From: Bacteroidota bacterium
GTDB lineage: Bacteria; Bacteroidota; Bacteroidia; Chitinophagales; Chitinophagaceae
Length of the DNA: 64,000 bases
Direction of reading: 5' to 3'
Assembly: GCA_023423405.1 (NCBI GenBank)
Contig: JAFAFR010000098.1
Coordinates: 127,638-191,637 of the forward strand
Both the position numbers and the translations under genes were made by a program. Of this stretch, positions 8,734-17,241 are shown piece after piece (within the stretch, counting starts at the first letter, position 1; the number at the start of each line of letters is the position of its first letter). Below the pieces are notes generated by a model. That model made no database searches. It was not told where the DNA came from and worked only from the letters and a program-made list of their open reading frames with translations.

Positions 8734-9609
8734 TCAGTTTTTAGATTCGCAGGCTTTCAGGGTATTGTTCATGAGGGCGGCGATGGTCATGGGACCAACT
8801 CCTCCGGGCACGGGCGTAATATAACTGCAGTGCGGCGATACGTTTGCAAAGTCCACGTCCCCCTTCAGGGCAAAGCCCGATTTTTTGGAAGCATCGGGTA
8901 CGCGGGTAATGCCCACATCTATAATAATAGCCCCTTCCTTTACCATATCGGCCTTGAGGAATTCGGCTTTGCCGAGGGCTGCAACGATGATATCTGCCTG
9001 GAGGCAGAGTTCCTTAAGGTTACGGGTATGGGAATGGGTAATGGTAACGGTGCAGTTGCCGGGGTTACCGGGCTGGCTGAGCAGGATGCTCATGGGGCGG
9101 CCCACGATATTGCTGCGGCCGATGACCACGGCGTGTTTGCCCTTTGTGTCAACCTTATAATGTTCCAGTAGCAGCATGATGCCGTGGGGGGTGGCAGCGA
9201 CAAAGCTGTCAAGTCCCTGGACCATACGACCCGCATTCACCGGGTGGAAACCGTCCACGTCTTTGGAAGGAAGTATGGTATTGATCACTTTTTCGTCGGA
9301 AATATGGGTAGGAAGCGGCAGTTGCACGAGGATGCCGTCGATGTCTTCATCGAGGTTCAGGTCTTCAATAATGGAAAGGAGCTTGTTTTCGCTGACATCC
9401 GGCTCCAGCCGGATGAGGGTGGATTTGAAGCCGATTTCGGCACAAGCCTTCACTTTGGCGCCCACATAGGTTTCGCTGGCCCCGTTATTACCCACCAGGA
9501 TGGCGGCGAGATGGGGGGTCTTTTTTCCTTCTGCGACGCGTTGCGCTGTTTTCAGGCGTAGGGACTCTTTGGTGGCTTTTGAAACCAGGTTACCATCTAA
9601 AATTTGCAT
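8734..9609 (-). CDS. folD: Methylenetetrahydrofolate dehydrogenase / cyclohydrolase
   Basis: A bifunctional cytoplasmic folate enzyme of 291 residues starting at MQILDGNLVSK. Visible motifs are the catalytic Lys region GASETYVGAKVKACAEIG, the substrate segment GILVQLPLPTHI, the pocket PSKDVDGFHPVNAGRM, and the nucleotide-binding segment VVIGRSNIVGRPMSILL, ending in TPVPGGVGPMTIAALM. A longer ORF reads through the promoter, but the -7 box 3 nt before the ATG at 9609 fixes the start. Confidence 0.95.
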   Translation of the reverse strand: MQILDGNLVSKATKESLRLKTAQRVAEGKKTPHLAAILVGNNGASETYVGAKVKACAEIGFKSTLIRLEPDVSENKLLSIIEDLNLDEDIDGILVQLPLPTHISDEKVINTILPSKDVDGFHPVNAGRMVQGLDSFVAATPHGIMLLLEHYKVDTKGKHAVVIGRSNIVGRPMSILLSQPGNPGNCTVTITHSHTRNLKELCLQADIIVAALGKAEFLKADMVKEGAIIIDVGITRVPDASKKSGFALKGDVDFANVSPHCSYITPVPGGVGPMTIAALMNNTLKACESKN

Positions 9610-9612
9610 GGC

Positions 9613-9621
9613 GCAAAGGTA
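9613..9621 (-). promoter_or_regulatory. -7 promoter box of folD
   Basis: The reverse strand reads TACCTTTGC, then GCC, then the folD ATG. It is an exact TAnnTTTGC match, 3 nt from the start codon. Confidence 0.7.
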
Positions 9622-9757
9622 CAGCATCATGCCAAGCTTTGGTATAGATTTTCTCGCTGAACCTGATCGGGGGACCCCTTAAGCGTCGTGTTTTAACGAT
9701 GATAAAAGCGGCCTTTACACGCTTGACCTGCGCTGCTGCCTGCCCGAAATTGGCAGT

Positions 9758-10588
9758 ATGAAAATCATATGCTGCGCTATCTTCCTGTTGCTGCACGTAT
9801 GGTCAGCGCCGGGGCAACTGCGTCCGGCTGCGGCTGGGATGAGCAACCGTTTTCTGCAAGCGGAAAGCCTGCTGGATCAGCCTGCCAATGCCGCGAGGCT
9901 GCCGGCAACCGACCTGCAGTTGAAGCACCAGCGCCCCTATTGGGCAGAAGGGGTGAGTCAAACCGGATGCATTCTGGCTGTTCCGCTGCGCCAGAAGTTG
10001 CAGGATCACAGGAATCCGGCGGCAAGCGGTTGGGGACTCGCATACCAGCAGCTCAAGTTGCCGCGGTACCGGGAATGGTCGGCCGTGGTGATATATGGCC
10101 GGCAAATCCTAAAGGACCTTTACCTGGGCGTGTCGGCGGGCGCAGGCGGAAAAAAACTCCCCGAAAACGATCCGCAACGATCCTTGCACGCGCAATTGGG
10201 GTTTGTATGGCGATATGGCCAATGGTGTAGCGGCGGCGGCATTTTGTTGCAACAGTATATAGATGTGCCCGAAATCGCAAAACCTGCAGCTTATTCTTTC
10301 CTGGTAACTGCCGGACGTGATCTGAGCAGAGAAGCCTATGCCGGGCTGGAGCTGGGTTTCACTCCACAGGGCGTCTCTGTAAAAACTGCCATCCTTTTCA
10401 GGCCCCTGCAACAGGTGCAGGCCGCAGTACAATTACAAACCCTTCCCGTGCGGCTGGCAGTGGAAACAGGTTATATCCAGAAGCGGTGGCAGGTATTCCT
10501 GTATGGCATGATGGTGCCGGCCCTGGGCTGGACGCCCGGATTGCGATTGGGTTTTGGTTTCCCTGCTAAAACCATCACTCATGAATAA
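9758..10588 (+). CDS. Secreted protein, probable outer-membrane beta-barrel
   Basis: A 276-residue protein with a signal peptide (MKIICCAIFLLLHVWSAPGQ). From about residue 105 it is a run of alternating amphipathic strands (YLGVSAGAGG, HAQLGFVWRYGQW, SFLVTAGRDLSREAYAGLEL, QAAVQLQTLPVRLAVETG) ending in LRLGFGF, which fits a small outer-membrane beta-barrel. I do not recognise the family; a PorP/SprF-like scaffold is one possibility but is not shown. Its stop codon lies inside the start of the next gene (ATGAATAA), so translation is probably coupled. Confidence 0.7.
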   Translation: MKIICCAIFLLLHVWSAPGQLRPAAAGMSNRFLQAESLLDQPANAARLPATDLQLKHQRPYWAEGVSQTGCILAVPLRQKLQDHRNPAASGWGLAYQQLKLPRYREWSAVVIYGRQILKDLYLGVSAGAGGKKLPENDPQRSLHAQLGFVWRYGQWCSGGGILLQQYIDVPEIAKPAAYSFLVTAGRDLSREAYAGLELGFTPQGVSVKTAILFRPLQQVQAAVQLQTLPVRLAVETGYIQKRWQVFLYGMMVPALGWTPGLRLGFGFPAKTITHE

Positions 10589-12629
10589 CTGTATGCAAAG
10601 CCGCGTCGCATTGCTGCTGGTACTGGTGCTTTACTGGGCGGTATCCCTTCCTGCGCAGGAAACGGCGCGTTTTTCCGAACAGGAGGCGCTGGAATTCCTG
10701 GCTGCTGAAGGAGAAGAGCCACCGGAAAACGACCAGTGGCTGCAGGAAAGGGAGTGGCTGAAAAACCATCCCCTGGCAGCGAATACCGTAACAGAGCAGG
10801 AACTGGCTTCCCTGAACATCCTGACCCCTTTACAGGTACAGGCCTTCCTGGATTACCGCCGCCTGTTCGGGCCTTTCGAAAGCCGGTATGAATTGCAGGC
10901 CATTCCGGGCTGGGATCTTCCTCTCGTGCGACGGCTGATGCCCCTTTTTCATTTTGGGTTGCAGCCGCGTTGGGAGAAAAAGCCGGGACAGTTGCTTAGC
11001 ACCGGGCAATTCCAGTTGCTCATAAGAACGGCGGGCATACTCGAAAAAACAAAAGGGCTCAAAACAGACAGCGCCGGGCAATCGCCCTATATTGGAGGTC
11101 CGCTTCGGAACTATACGAGGCTGGCTTATCAATCTGGTCAGCAACTCTGGTATGGCTTTAGCCTGGAAAAAGATGCGGGTGAAAGAATGGGAGATTTCAT
11201 CAGCTTCCATCTTTTCCTGAAAAGAAACAGCTGGCTGCGTACCATCGCGCTGGGCGATTATACATTGAATATCGGGCAGGGGCTGTTGCAGTGGCAGGGG
11301 CTGGCTTTTGGTAAAACGGGAGAGGCCATTGCAGTGTACCGGCAGGGCAAAGCACTGCAGCCTTATCGTTCTGCAGGGGAATACAATTTCCACCGGGGCA
11401 TTGCGCTGGAAACCGGCTATAAACACTGGAGCCTAATCGTTTTCGCCGCCGCGCAGAAAAGAACAGCCAATATTGTGTACGACACGGATGGAAATGCAGT
11501 GGCGTTCAGCAGCCTGTCGACTGCGGGGCTGCATCGTACCGGAACGGAATTGGCAGACCGGAATACATTGCGGGAAAAGGGCTATGGCGCTGTTGCGGAA
11601 TTCAGGAAAAAACATTTTCGCATGGGGCTGGCGGGAATGATCCATCTCTTTGATCTGCCTTATCAACCCCGGAACGAACCCTATGCTTTGTTCAGCTGGA
11701 GCGGGAAGCAGCTAAGAAATGCGGGCATACATTACAGTTATAGTGCGGGAAACTATTTCCTTTTCGGGGAGGTTGCCAAATGTAAGGAAGGATGGGCTTT
11801 TGTACAGGGCGCTGTACTGAGCCTGGCGTCTTCTGTGGATATGTCTTTTGTTTTCCGCAAGCTGGATCCCGGGTACCAGTCGCTGTATGCTTCTACTTTT
11901 TCTGAGAACAGCAAGGCTTCCAATGAAACAGGATTGTATACTGGTTTGAAAATTCAGTTGAAACCTCAATGGGTATTACAGGGGTACGTTGACCTGTTCC
12001 GGTTTCCCTGGTTGCGGTACCGTGCTGATGCACCGGGCGACGGTTTCGAATATGCGGCCCAGTTAGTGCATACACAACGGCGGCGTTGGGATATCCGGCT
12101 GCGATACCGGAAAGGAGAGAAGCCGGAAAATGAAACCGGTGCTGTTGTTGCGATGCCCGTACCAAAGCAGCAAACCAATCTCCGCCTCCATGCAGAACGG
12201 CAATTGGGGAAGGAAGTGCGGCTCGCTGCACGCCTGGAGAAATGCTGGTTTAAAAAAGAAGGGCCGGCGGTTTCGGGCTGGATGGCTTTTACGGATGGTA
12301 ATTTTCCTTTGCCGCGGGGGCGCTGGTCTGCTTCCCTGCGTGTCAGTTATTTCGATACACAGGGTTATGATACACGCATCTATGCCTATGAGCGCGACCT
12401 GCTTTATTCTTTTACCATACCGGCCGTTTACGACAGGGGCTGGCGATACTATGCCCAGGTGCAGGGCGGAACGCGCCTCAATATTGGTGCGCGCCCGCTG
12501 AAGTGCCAGTGGTGGCTGCGCTGGGCCCGCAGCCGCTATTTTGATAAAACGGTGCAGGGATCGGGAAACGACGAAATAACGGGAAGCCACCGGTCGGAAT
12601 GGAAATGCCAGCTAATCTTCACCTGGTAA
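10581..12629 (+). CDS. Helix-hairpin-helix protein with large C-terminal outer-membrane barrel
   Basis: A 682-residue protein with a signal peptide (MQSRVALLLVLVLYWAVSLPAQ). The N-terminal 120 residues carry a ComEA-type helix-hairpin-helix segment (ELASLNILTPLQVQAFLDYR, then YELQAIPGWDLPLVRRL). The remaining 540 residues are strand-rich with repeated aromatic/Gly alternation (WLRTIALGDYTLNIGQGLLQ, GYKHWSLIVFAAAQKRT) and end in ECQLIFTW-like residues (WKCQLIFTW), typical of an outer-membrane barrel C-terminus. Such HhH-plus-barrel proteins recur in Bacteroidota without an assigned function. Start chosen at ATG 10581, overlapping the upstream stop by 8 nt; 10593 is the alternative. Confidence 0.78.
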   Translation: MNNCMQSRVALLLVLVLYWAVSLPAQETARFSEQEALEFLAAEGEEPPENDQWLQEREWLKNHPLAANTVTEQELASLNILTPLQVQAFLDYRRLFGPFESRYELQAIPGWDLPLVRRLMPLFHFGLQPRWEKKPGQLLSTGQFQLLIRTAGILEKTKGLKTDSAGQSPYIGGPLRNYTRLAYQSGQQLWYGFSLEKDAGERMGDFISFHLFLKRNSWLRTIALGDYTLNIGQGLLQWQGLAFGKTGEAIAVYRQGKALQPYRSAGEYNFHRGIALETGYKHWSLIVFAAAQKRTANIVYDTDGNAVAFSSLSTAGLHRTGTELADRNTLREKGYGAVAEFRKKHFRMGLAGMIHLFDLPYQPRNEPYALFSWSGKQLRNAGIHYSYSAGNYFLFGEVAKCKEGWAFVQGAVLSLASSVDMSFVFRKLDPGYQSLYASTFSENSKASNETGLYTGLKIQLKPQWVLQGYVDLFRFPWLRYRADAPGDGFEYAAQLVHTQRRRWDIRLRYRKGEKPENETGAVVAMPVPKQQTNLRLHAERQLGKEVRLAARLEKCWFKKEGPAVSGWMAFTDGNFPLPRGRWSASLRVSYFDTQGYDTRIYAYERDLLYSFTIPAVYDRGWRYYAQVQGGTRLNIGARPLKCQWWLRWARSRYFDKTVQGSGNDEITGSHRSEWKCQLIFTW

Positions 12630-12652
12630 GTAGGTAAATGGACATATCTTGT

Positions 12653-12661
12653 TAGTTTTGC
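12653..12661 (+). promoter_or_regulatory. -7 promoter box of the DUF3467 gene
   Basis: TAGTTTTGC, an exact TAnnTTTGC match, 16 nt before the ATG at 12678. Confidence 0.65.
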
Positions 12662-12677
12662 AGTTTAACAGCCTAAC

Positions 12678-12986
12678 ATGGAAGCCAATAACAATAACCA
12701 GCTCAACATAGAGATTTCAGAAGAAATGGCAGAAGGCGCCTACGCCAACCTAGCCATCATCACGCACTCTCACGCAGAGTTTGTGATCGATTTTGTGAAT
12801 GTAATGCCAGGAACTCCCAAGAGCAGGGTGAAAAGCCGTATCATTCTCACGCCACAGCATGCCAAGCGTTTCATGAAGGCCCTGATCGAAAACATTGAGC
12901 GTTTCGAAGATGCCAACGGCGATATCAAGGACCTGGAGGAAATTCAAATGCCCCTGAACTTCGGCGGCCCGGCAGCCCAGGCCTGA
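12678..12986 (+). CDS. DUF3467 family protein
   Basis: A 102-residue cytoplasmic protein matching the short DUF3467 family: an acidic N-terminus (NNQLNIEISEEMAEGAYANL), a strand with HSHAEFVIDFVNVMPG, then KSRIILTPQHAKRFMKAL and an amphipathic helix. The family is widespread and its function is not established. It has its own promoter and converges on radC, whose stop codon is only 17 nt away. Confidence 0.85.
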   Translation: MEANNNNQLNIEISEEMAEGAYANLAIITHSHAEFVIDFVNVMPGTPKSRVKSRIILTPQHAKRFMKALIENIERFEDANGDIKDLEEIQMPLNFGGPAAQA

Positions 12987-13003
12987 GCAGGCTTCGTAGC
13001 AGG

Positions 13004-13696
13004 TTAAAGAAGCCCTTCGTCTGCAAAACTAAAATAGCCCTGTTGGCTGACAATAATGTGGTCCATCAGCCGGATATCGAGCAACAGTGCCGCCCCCTTA
13101 ATCTTCCGGGTCAGTTCTTCGTCTGCACTACTCGGTCTTAAATTGCCGGAGGGATGGTTGTGGCCAAGGATCAGGGCGCTGGCTTCTTGTTCAATGGCTT
13201 TTTTCATGATGATCCGAGGGTCGGCAACTGTCCCGGCTATACCTCCCATACTGATTACTTCGTGGTGTTTGATGCGGTTGGCACGGTTCAGAAAAAGAAC
13301 CACAAATATCTCCTGGCCATGGTCCTGGTACAATTGCTGGAGATAGGCGGCCACATCCCTGCTACCGGTGACGAGGGTGGTGGGCATCGCCTGCATAGCC
13401 AGGCGCCGCCTTCCCAGTTCAAATGCAGCGGCTACAGCAATGGCTTTTGCTTCCCCTATCCCTTTGATTTTCATTAATTCAAAAATGGAGCTGGTTGCCA
13501 GCCTGTGGAGGTTATTGTGGCAACCGCTTAACAATTCGCGGCTAAGGTCCAGCGCTGTTTTTTTGCCGTATCCCTTTCCCAGGAGAATACTGATCAGTTC
13601 TGCATCACTCAGGTGCATGGGACTTTTACTAAGTAATTTTTCTCTTGGCCTGTCGGTTTTTGCCCATGATTTAATTGAGTGGTTTTGCGCTTGCAT
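13004..13696 (-). CDS. radC: RadC/JAB-domain DNA repair-type protein
   Basis: A 230-residue protein with an N-terminal helix-hairpin-helix region (FELMKIKGIGEAKAIAVAAA) and a C-terminal JAB/MPN domain with the zinc motif HNHPSGNLRPSSAD preceded by a conserved Glu. Length and layout match chromosomal RadC. The historical DNA-repair role is disputed; a zinc-dependent protease or nuclease-like activity is inferred for the fold. Start at ATG 13696. Confidence 0.92.
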   Translation of the reverse strand: MQAQNHSIKSWAKTDRPREKLLSKSPMHLSDAELISILLGKGYGKKTALDLSRELLSGCHNNLHRLATSSIFELMKIKGIGEAKAIAVAAAFELGRRRLAMQAMPTTLVTGSRDVAAYLQQLYQDHGQEIFVVLFLNRANRIKHHEVISMGGIAGTVADPRIIMKKAIEQEASALILGHNHPSGNLRPSSADEELTRKIKGAALLLDIRLMDHIIVSQQGYFSFADEGLL

Positions 13697-13726
13697 GCAG
13701 TAAGATTAAATAATATTTTTATCGCA

Positions 13727-13751
13727 TAAAACAGGGTTTTAACCCGTTTTA
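13727..13751. repeat. Inverted repeat between radC and the small membrane gene
   Basis: Arms TAAAACAGGGTT and AACCCGTTTTA pair over 11 bp with one bulged A and a TT spacer. It lies in a divergent intergenic region, where a terminator has no obvious client, so an operator or regulatory hairpin is possible. Confidence 0.5.
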
Positions 13752-13797
13752 TCTATAATCCAAAATATCCTTAGAAAAACAGTAAAATTCATTTGCT

Positions 13798-13998
13798 ATG
13801 AACGCCCGCACATTCAACAGCCTTGGAGGCTTTCAATCCATGCTCTTCTGCATCGGGATTTACATTGTAGCCCTCTTTTTCTCTATTTTTATTTGCTCAG
13901 CTATTTTCAGCGCCATCGGTAACCGGAAAAGTGCTGATCTCGGCCTGTCGAAACCGGCTTCCACGGCAGCAGCCCAGGTACAGTTGGCAGCCCGCTGA
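13798..13998 (+). CDS. Small single-span membrane protein
   Basis: A 66-residue ORF with one clear transmembrane helix (about residues 14-40, MLFCIGIYIVALFFSIFICS). A short cytoplasmic tail (GNRKSADLGLSKPA) follows. The sequence just before the ATG reads TTCATTTGC then T, a near match to the -7 consensus. No family is recognised. Coding status rests on the promoter-like box, the clean helix and the absence of a competing gene on either strand. Confidence 0.5.
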   Translation: MNARTFNSLGGFQSMLFCIGIYIVALFFSIFICSAIFSAIGNRKSADLGLSKPASTAAAQVQLAAR

Positions 13999-14159
13999 CA
14001 CCGGTAACAGGCGATCTGCCTGAACCGGAAACCACATGTCGAACGACCCGGCCGACCGTCGGTGCGTTGAGGAATTGCTTTGTCTCTCAATATTATTAAC
14101 AGGTTGTGCAGGCGCACAACCTTTTTGCGTTGGCGCCTTTTTCTTTTTACCTCAATGTT

Positions 14160-14168
14160 TATCTTCGC
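14160..14168 (+). promoter_or_regulatory. Candidate -7 box of prs
   Basis: TATCTTCGC, one mismatch from TAnnTTTGC, 18 nt before the prs ATG. Confidence 0.45.
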
Positions 14169-14186
14169 CGCACCAACATCTGATTT

Positions 14187-15158
14187 ATGCACTCCACCGC
14201 GAAAATCTTCTCCGGCACAGGCTCCCAATACCTCGCCGAAAAAATCGCCAGCAGCTATGGTATTCCCCTCGGCCGCATCAATATCCAGAAATTCAGCGAT
14301 GGAGAGATCCAGACAGTATACCAGGAGAGCATCCGGGGCGATGTTGTTTTCCTGATCCAGGGTACTTTTGCCCCCGCCGACAACCTGATGGAACTGCTGC
14401 TCATGATCGATGCCGCCCGCCGGGCCTCGGCCTATAAAGTGATTGCGGTAATTCCTTACTACGGGTATGCCCGGCAGGACCGAAAGGACAAACCCCGGGT
14501 TGCAATAGGCAGTAAACTGATAGCCAATATGTTAACTGCCGCTGGTGCCGACCGGGTGATCACCATGGACCTCCACGCTCCCCAGATCCAGGGCTATTTC
14601 GACATCCCGGTGGACCACCTCGACTCCTCGGTAATTTTTATTCCTTACATAGAACAACTGAAACTGGAAAACCTTACCTTTGCGGCCCCTGACGTGGGTT
14701 CTGCCAACCGGATCCGGGAAATCGCCAGCTATTTCAACGCTGAAATGGTGATCTGTGACAAACACCGGAAAAGGGCAAACGAGATCGCGAGCATGGTGGT
14801 GATCGGTGATGTAACCGACCGCAACGTGATCCTGATCGACGATATCTGCGACACGGGGGGCACCCTTGCAAAAAGTGCCGGGTTGCTGCTGGAAAAAGGC
14901 GCCACCAGCGTACGGGCCATGTGTACCCATCCCGTACTGAGTGGCAAAGCTTACGAAAACATTGAAAACAGCGTACTGGAGGAATTGGTGGTTTGTGATA
15001 CCATCCCACTCCACCAGGAAGTGTCGAAGATCAAAGTGCTTTCCGTAGCCGACCTTTTTGCAACTGCTATCCGAAATGCGTTTGAACAGAAAAGTATTAC
15101 CAGCCTGTTCATCCATGCACAACGTAAGGAACAAATGCGCCAGGAAGGACAGTCATAA
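14187..15158 (+). CDS. prs: Ribose-phosphate pyrophosphokinase
   Basis: A 323-residue enzyme making PRPP from ribose 5-phosphate and ATP. It shows the N-terminal KIFSGTGSQYLAEKIA, FSDGEIQ, the flexible-loop segment PYYGYARQDRK, the metal/substrate motif TMDLHAPQIQGYFDIPVDH, and the PRPP-binding loop VILIDDICDTGGTL. Length is normal. It is followed 24 nt later by rplY and then pth, a gene order common in many bacteria. Confidence 0.96.
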   Translation: MHSTAKIFSGTGSQYLAEKIASSYGIPLGRINIQKFSDGEIQTVYQESIRGDVVFLIQGTFAPADNLMELLLMIDAARRASAYKVIAVIPYYGYARQDRKDKPRVAIGSKLIANMLTAAGADRVITMDLHAPQIQGYFDIPVDHLDSSVIFIPYIEQLKLENLTFAAPDVGSANRIREIASYFNAEMVICDKHRKRANEIASMVVIGDVTDRNVILIDDICDTGGTLAKSAGLLLEKGATSVRAMCTHPVLSGKAYENIENSVLEELVVCDTIPLHQEVSKIKVLSVADLFATAIRNAFEQKSITSLFIHAQRKEQMRQEGQS

Positions 15159-15182
15159 GTTTTTTTAAATACAACTATAACA

Positions 15183-15761
15183 ATGAAAACAATTACAATC
15201 GAAGGACAACTCAGGACCGAAACCGGGAAAAAAGCCACCCGCCAACTTCGCTCTGAGGAAAAAGTGCCAGGTGTAATTTACGGAGGCGAGGCTGAAGTGA
15301 ATTTTACTGCACCCGCCAAGGCTTTTAAAACACTTGTTTACACGCCCGAATTCCAGCTGGCAGAAGTAAAAGTAGACGGTAAAAGCTACCGCTGCATCCT
15401 GAAAGACCTCCAGTTCGACAAAGTAACCGACGAACTGATCCATGTGGATCTGCTGGAACTGGTGGAAGATAAAAAAGTGATCGCTACACTTCCCCTGCAC
15501 CTGACAGGCTCACCCGCAGGTGTGAAAGAAGGTGGTAAACTGGTAGTGAAGATCAAATCCCTCAAGATCAAGACCCTGCCGAAATACCTGAAGTCTGCCC
15601 TTGAGCTCGACATCACCAACCTGCAACTGAACGAAAACGTTCGCGTGCAGGACGTAAAAGAAGAGAACATAGAAATTCTCAACTCTCCCCGGATTCCCAT
15701 CGCTTCCATTGTTATGACACGCCAGTTGAAACAGGAAGAAGCGGCAGCCGCCAAGAAATAA
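15183..15761 (+). CDS. rplY: 50S ribosomal protein L25 (Ctc form)
   Basis: A 192-residue L25/TL5/Ctc protein that binds 5S rRNA. The N-terminal L25 beta-barrel covers about residues 1-92 (EGQLRTETGKKATRQLRSEE, KVPGVIYGG, LKDLQFDKVTDELIHVDLLE). A C-terminal Ctc domain follows (LPLHLTGSPAGVKEGGKL) and ends in a short Ala/Lys tail. It sits between prs and a strong terminator. Confidence 0.95.
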   Translation: MKTITIEGQLRTETGKKATRQLRSEEKVPGVIYGGEAEVNFTAPAKAFKTLVYTPEFQLAEVKVDGKSYRCILKDLQFDKVTDELIHVDLLELVEDKKVIATLPLHLTGSPAGVKEGGKLVVKIKSLKIKTLPKYLKSALELDITNLQLNENVRVQDVKEENIEILNSPRIPIASIVMTRQLKQEEAAAAKK

Positions 15762-15766
15762 AACTG

Positions 15767-15791
15767 AAAGGACCGGAACCCGGTCCTTTTT
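15767..15791 (+). terminator. Rho-independent terminator after rplY
   Basis: Stem GGACCGG/CCGGTCC with AAC loop, extended by flanking A-T pairs and followed by a run of T. It lies 6 nt after the rplY stop and 22 nt before pth. Confidence 0.85.
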
Positions 15792-15812
15792 CGTCTTTTC
15801 CCTGCAGGTCTT

Positions 15813-16397
15813 ATGGCAACGAATAAATACCTCATCGTCGGATTGGGAAATATCGGGGCGGAATACGCCCACACAAGGCACAATATCGGTTTCGATATTG
15901 CCGATGCCCTGGTTACCAAACACGGTGGACGTTTTGAAGCCGATCGCCTGGCCGACAAAGCCGAGATCCGCGTCAAGAACAAATTATTGCTCTGTATTAA
16001 ACCCGTCACCTATATGAATCTCAGCGGGAAGGCGGTCAGATACTGGATGGATAAGGAAAAAATACCCCTGGAACAGGTGCTGGTGCTGGTAGATGAACTG
16101 GCACTGCCACTCGATAGGATGCGCCTGCGGGGTAGTGGGAGCGACGGCGGCCACAATGGATTGCGCAGCATCCAGGAACAATTGGGCAGTATCGGCTATC
16201 CCCGCCTGCGGTTTGGTGTCGGTAACAACTATTCCAAAGGAAGGCAGGTCGATTTTGTCCTGAGCCGCTGGACAGACGAAGAATGGCCCCTGGTGCAACT
16301 GAAAATCGAAAAATCAGTCGAACTCATCGAAACCTTTGCGCTGGCAGGTCTCTCTACCGCTATGAATCAGTTCAATAATGTAATATATCAATTATGA
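15813..16397 (+). CDS. pth: Peptidyl-tRNA hydrolase
   Basis: A 194-residue enzyme that recycles peptidyl-tRNA. It has LIVGLGNIGAEYAHTRHNIG with the catalytic His, KPVTYMNLSGKAV with the conserved Asn, LVLVDELALPLDRMRLR with the catalytic Asp, and GGHNGLRSI. Length is normal. The upstream terminator means it may have its own promoter or depend on read-through. Confidence 0.95.
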   Translation: MATNKYLIVGLGNIGAEYAHTRHNIGFDIADALVTKHGGRFEADRLADKAEIRVKNKLLLCIKPVTYMNLSGKAVRYWMDKEKIPLEQVLVLVDELALPLDRMRLRGSGSDGGHNGLRSIQEQLGSIGYPRLRFGVGNNYSKGRQVDFVLSRWTDEEWPLVQLKIEKSVELIETFALAGLSTAMNQFNNVIYQL

Positions 16398-16528
16398 ATA
16401 TTGATCATGAATGGTTATTTTCGCAGACCACATCTTCCTGAGTTTTTATCCAGTAAGCCCTATGCAAATTCCGGGACCTTGGTCCAACTAAAATCTATGA
16501 TTGTTCAATCATTAAACCCTTATTGAAT

Positions 16529-17140
16529 ATGAAAATATTCTGTATAGGCCGTAACTATGTGGCGCATGCCAAAGAACTGGGGAACGAGGTTCCGGATGAG
16601 CCTGTTATATTCATGAAGCCTAAGAGCGCACTGCTCCAATCCCATACTCCCTTTTATTATCCAGAATTCACCAACGAACTGCACTATGAGTGCGAACTGG
16701 TGCTGCGTATCTGCAAAAACGGTAAGTATATCCAGGACCGCTACGCCAGTAAATACTACGATGCGGTGACAGTAGGCATTGATTTCACGGCGCGCGATAT
16801 CCAGCAGGAACTCAAGGAAAAAGGCCTCCCCTGGGAAAAAGCCAAGGCCTGGGACAATTCTGCCGTGATCGGGAAATGGATTCCTCTCGAAGAACTGAAG
16901 GGCAAGAAGGACATCGGTTTTTCCCTGCTCAAAAACAAAGAAATAGTGCAGCAGGGGAATTCGTCTAACATGATCTTCAACTTCGATAAAGTGGTGGCCC
17001 ATATCTCCAACTATTTTTCTGTGAACATTGGCGACCTGGTATTCACCGGAACGCCCGCAGGCGTCGGAGAATGCGTGGTGGGCGACGAACTGGAAGGATT
17101 GCTGGAAGACAAGTCCATGTTCGTGGTGGAAGTCAAGTAA
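16529..17140 (+). CDS. Fumarylacetoacetate hydrolase family protein
   Basis: A 203-residue single-domain FAH-fold enzyme beginning MKIFCIGRNYVAHAKELG. The metal-binding acidic residues are in YECELVLRI, and the rest of the pocket is in GIDFTARDIQQELKEKG and GDLVFTGTPAGVG. Proteins of this size are usually acylpyruvate hydrolases or oxaloacetate decarboxylases; which one cannot be told here. The upstream ORF extension was dropped because MKIFCIGRNY is the family N-terminus. Confidence 0.88.
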   Translation: MKIFCIGRNYVAHAKELGNEVPDEPVIFMKPKSALLQSHTPFYYPEFTNELHYECELVLRICKNGKYIQDRYASKYYDAVTVGIDFTARDIQQELKEKGLPWEKAKAWDNSAVIGKWIPLEELKGKKDIGFSLLKNKEIVQQGNSSNMIFNFDKVVAHISNYFSVNIGDLVFTGTPAGVGECVVGDELEGLLEDKSMFVVEVK

Positions 17141-17217
17141 TCCCGCAACTTCATCCGGCAACCTGCACGCTTCCTGAAATAGTTGGCGAAAACGCAGAAA
17201 ACTAACAGGTGTTCGTA

Positions 17218-17226
17218 TATATTTGC
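17218..17226 (+). promoter_or_regulatory. -7 promoter box of the first fused E1 gene
   Basis: TATATTTGC, an exact consensus match, 15 nt before the ATG at 17242. It falls inside a longer ORF and so argues against the upstream start. Confidence 0.7.
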
Positions 17227-17241
17227 GGACCATTGCCTGTT

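Noticed and set aside
13004..13696. RadC as a marker of a mobile or anti-restriction island
   Set aside because: It has the HhH plus JAB layout of chromosomal RadC and ordinary housekeeping neighbours.
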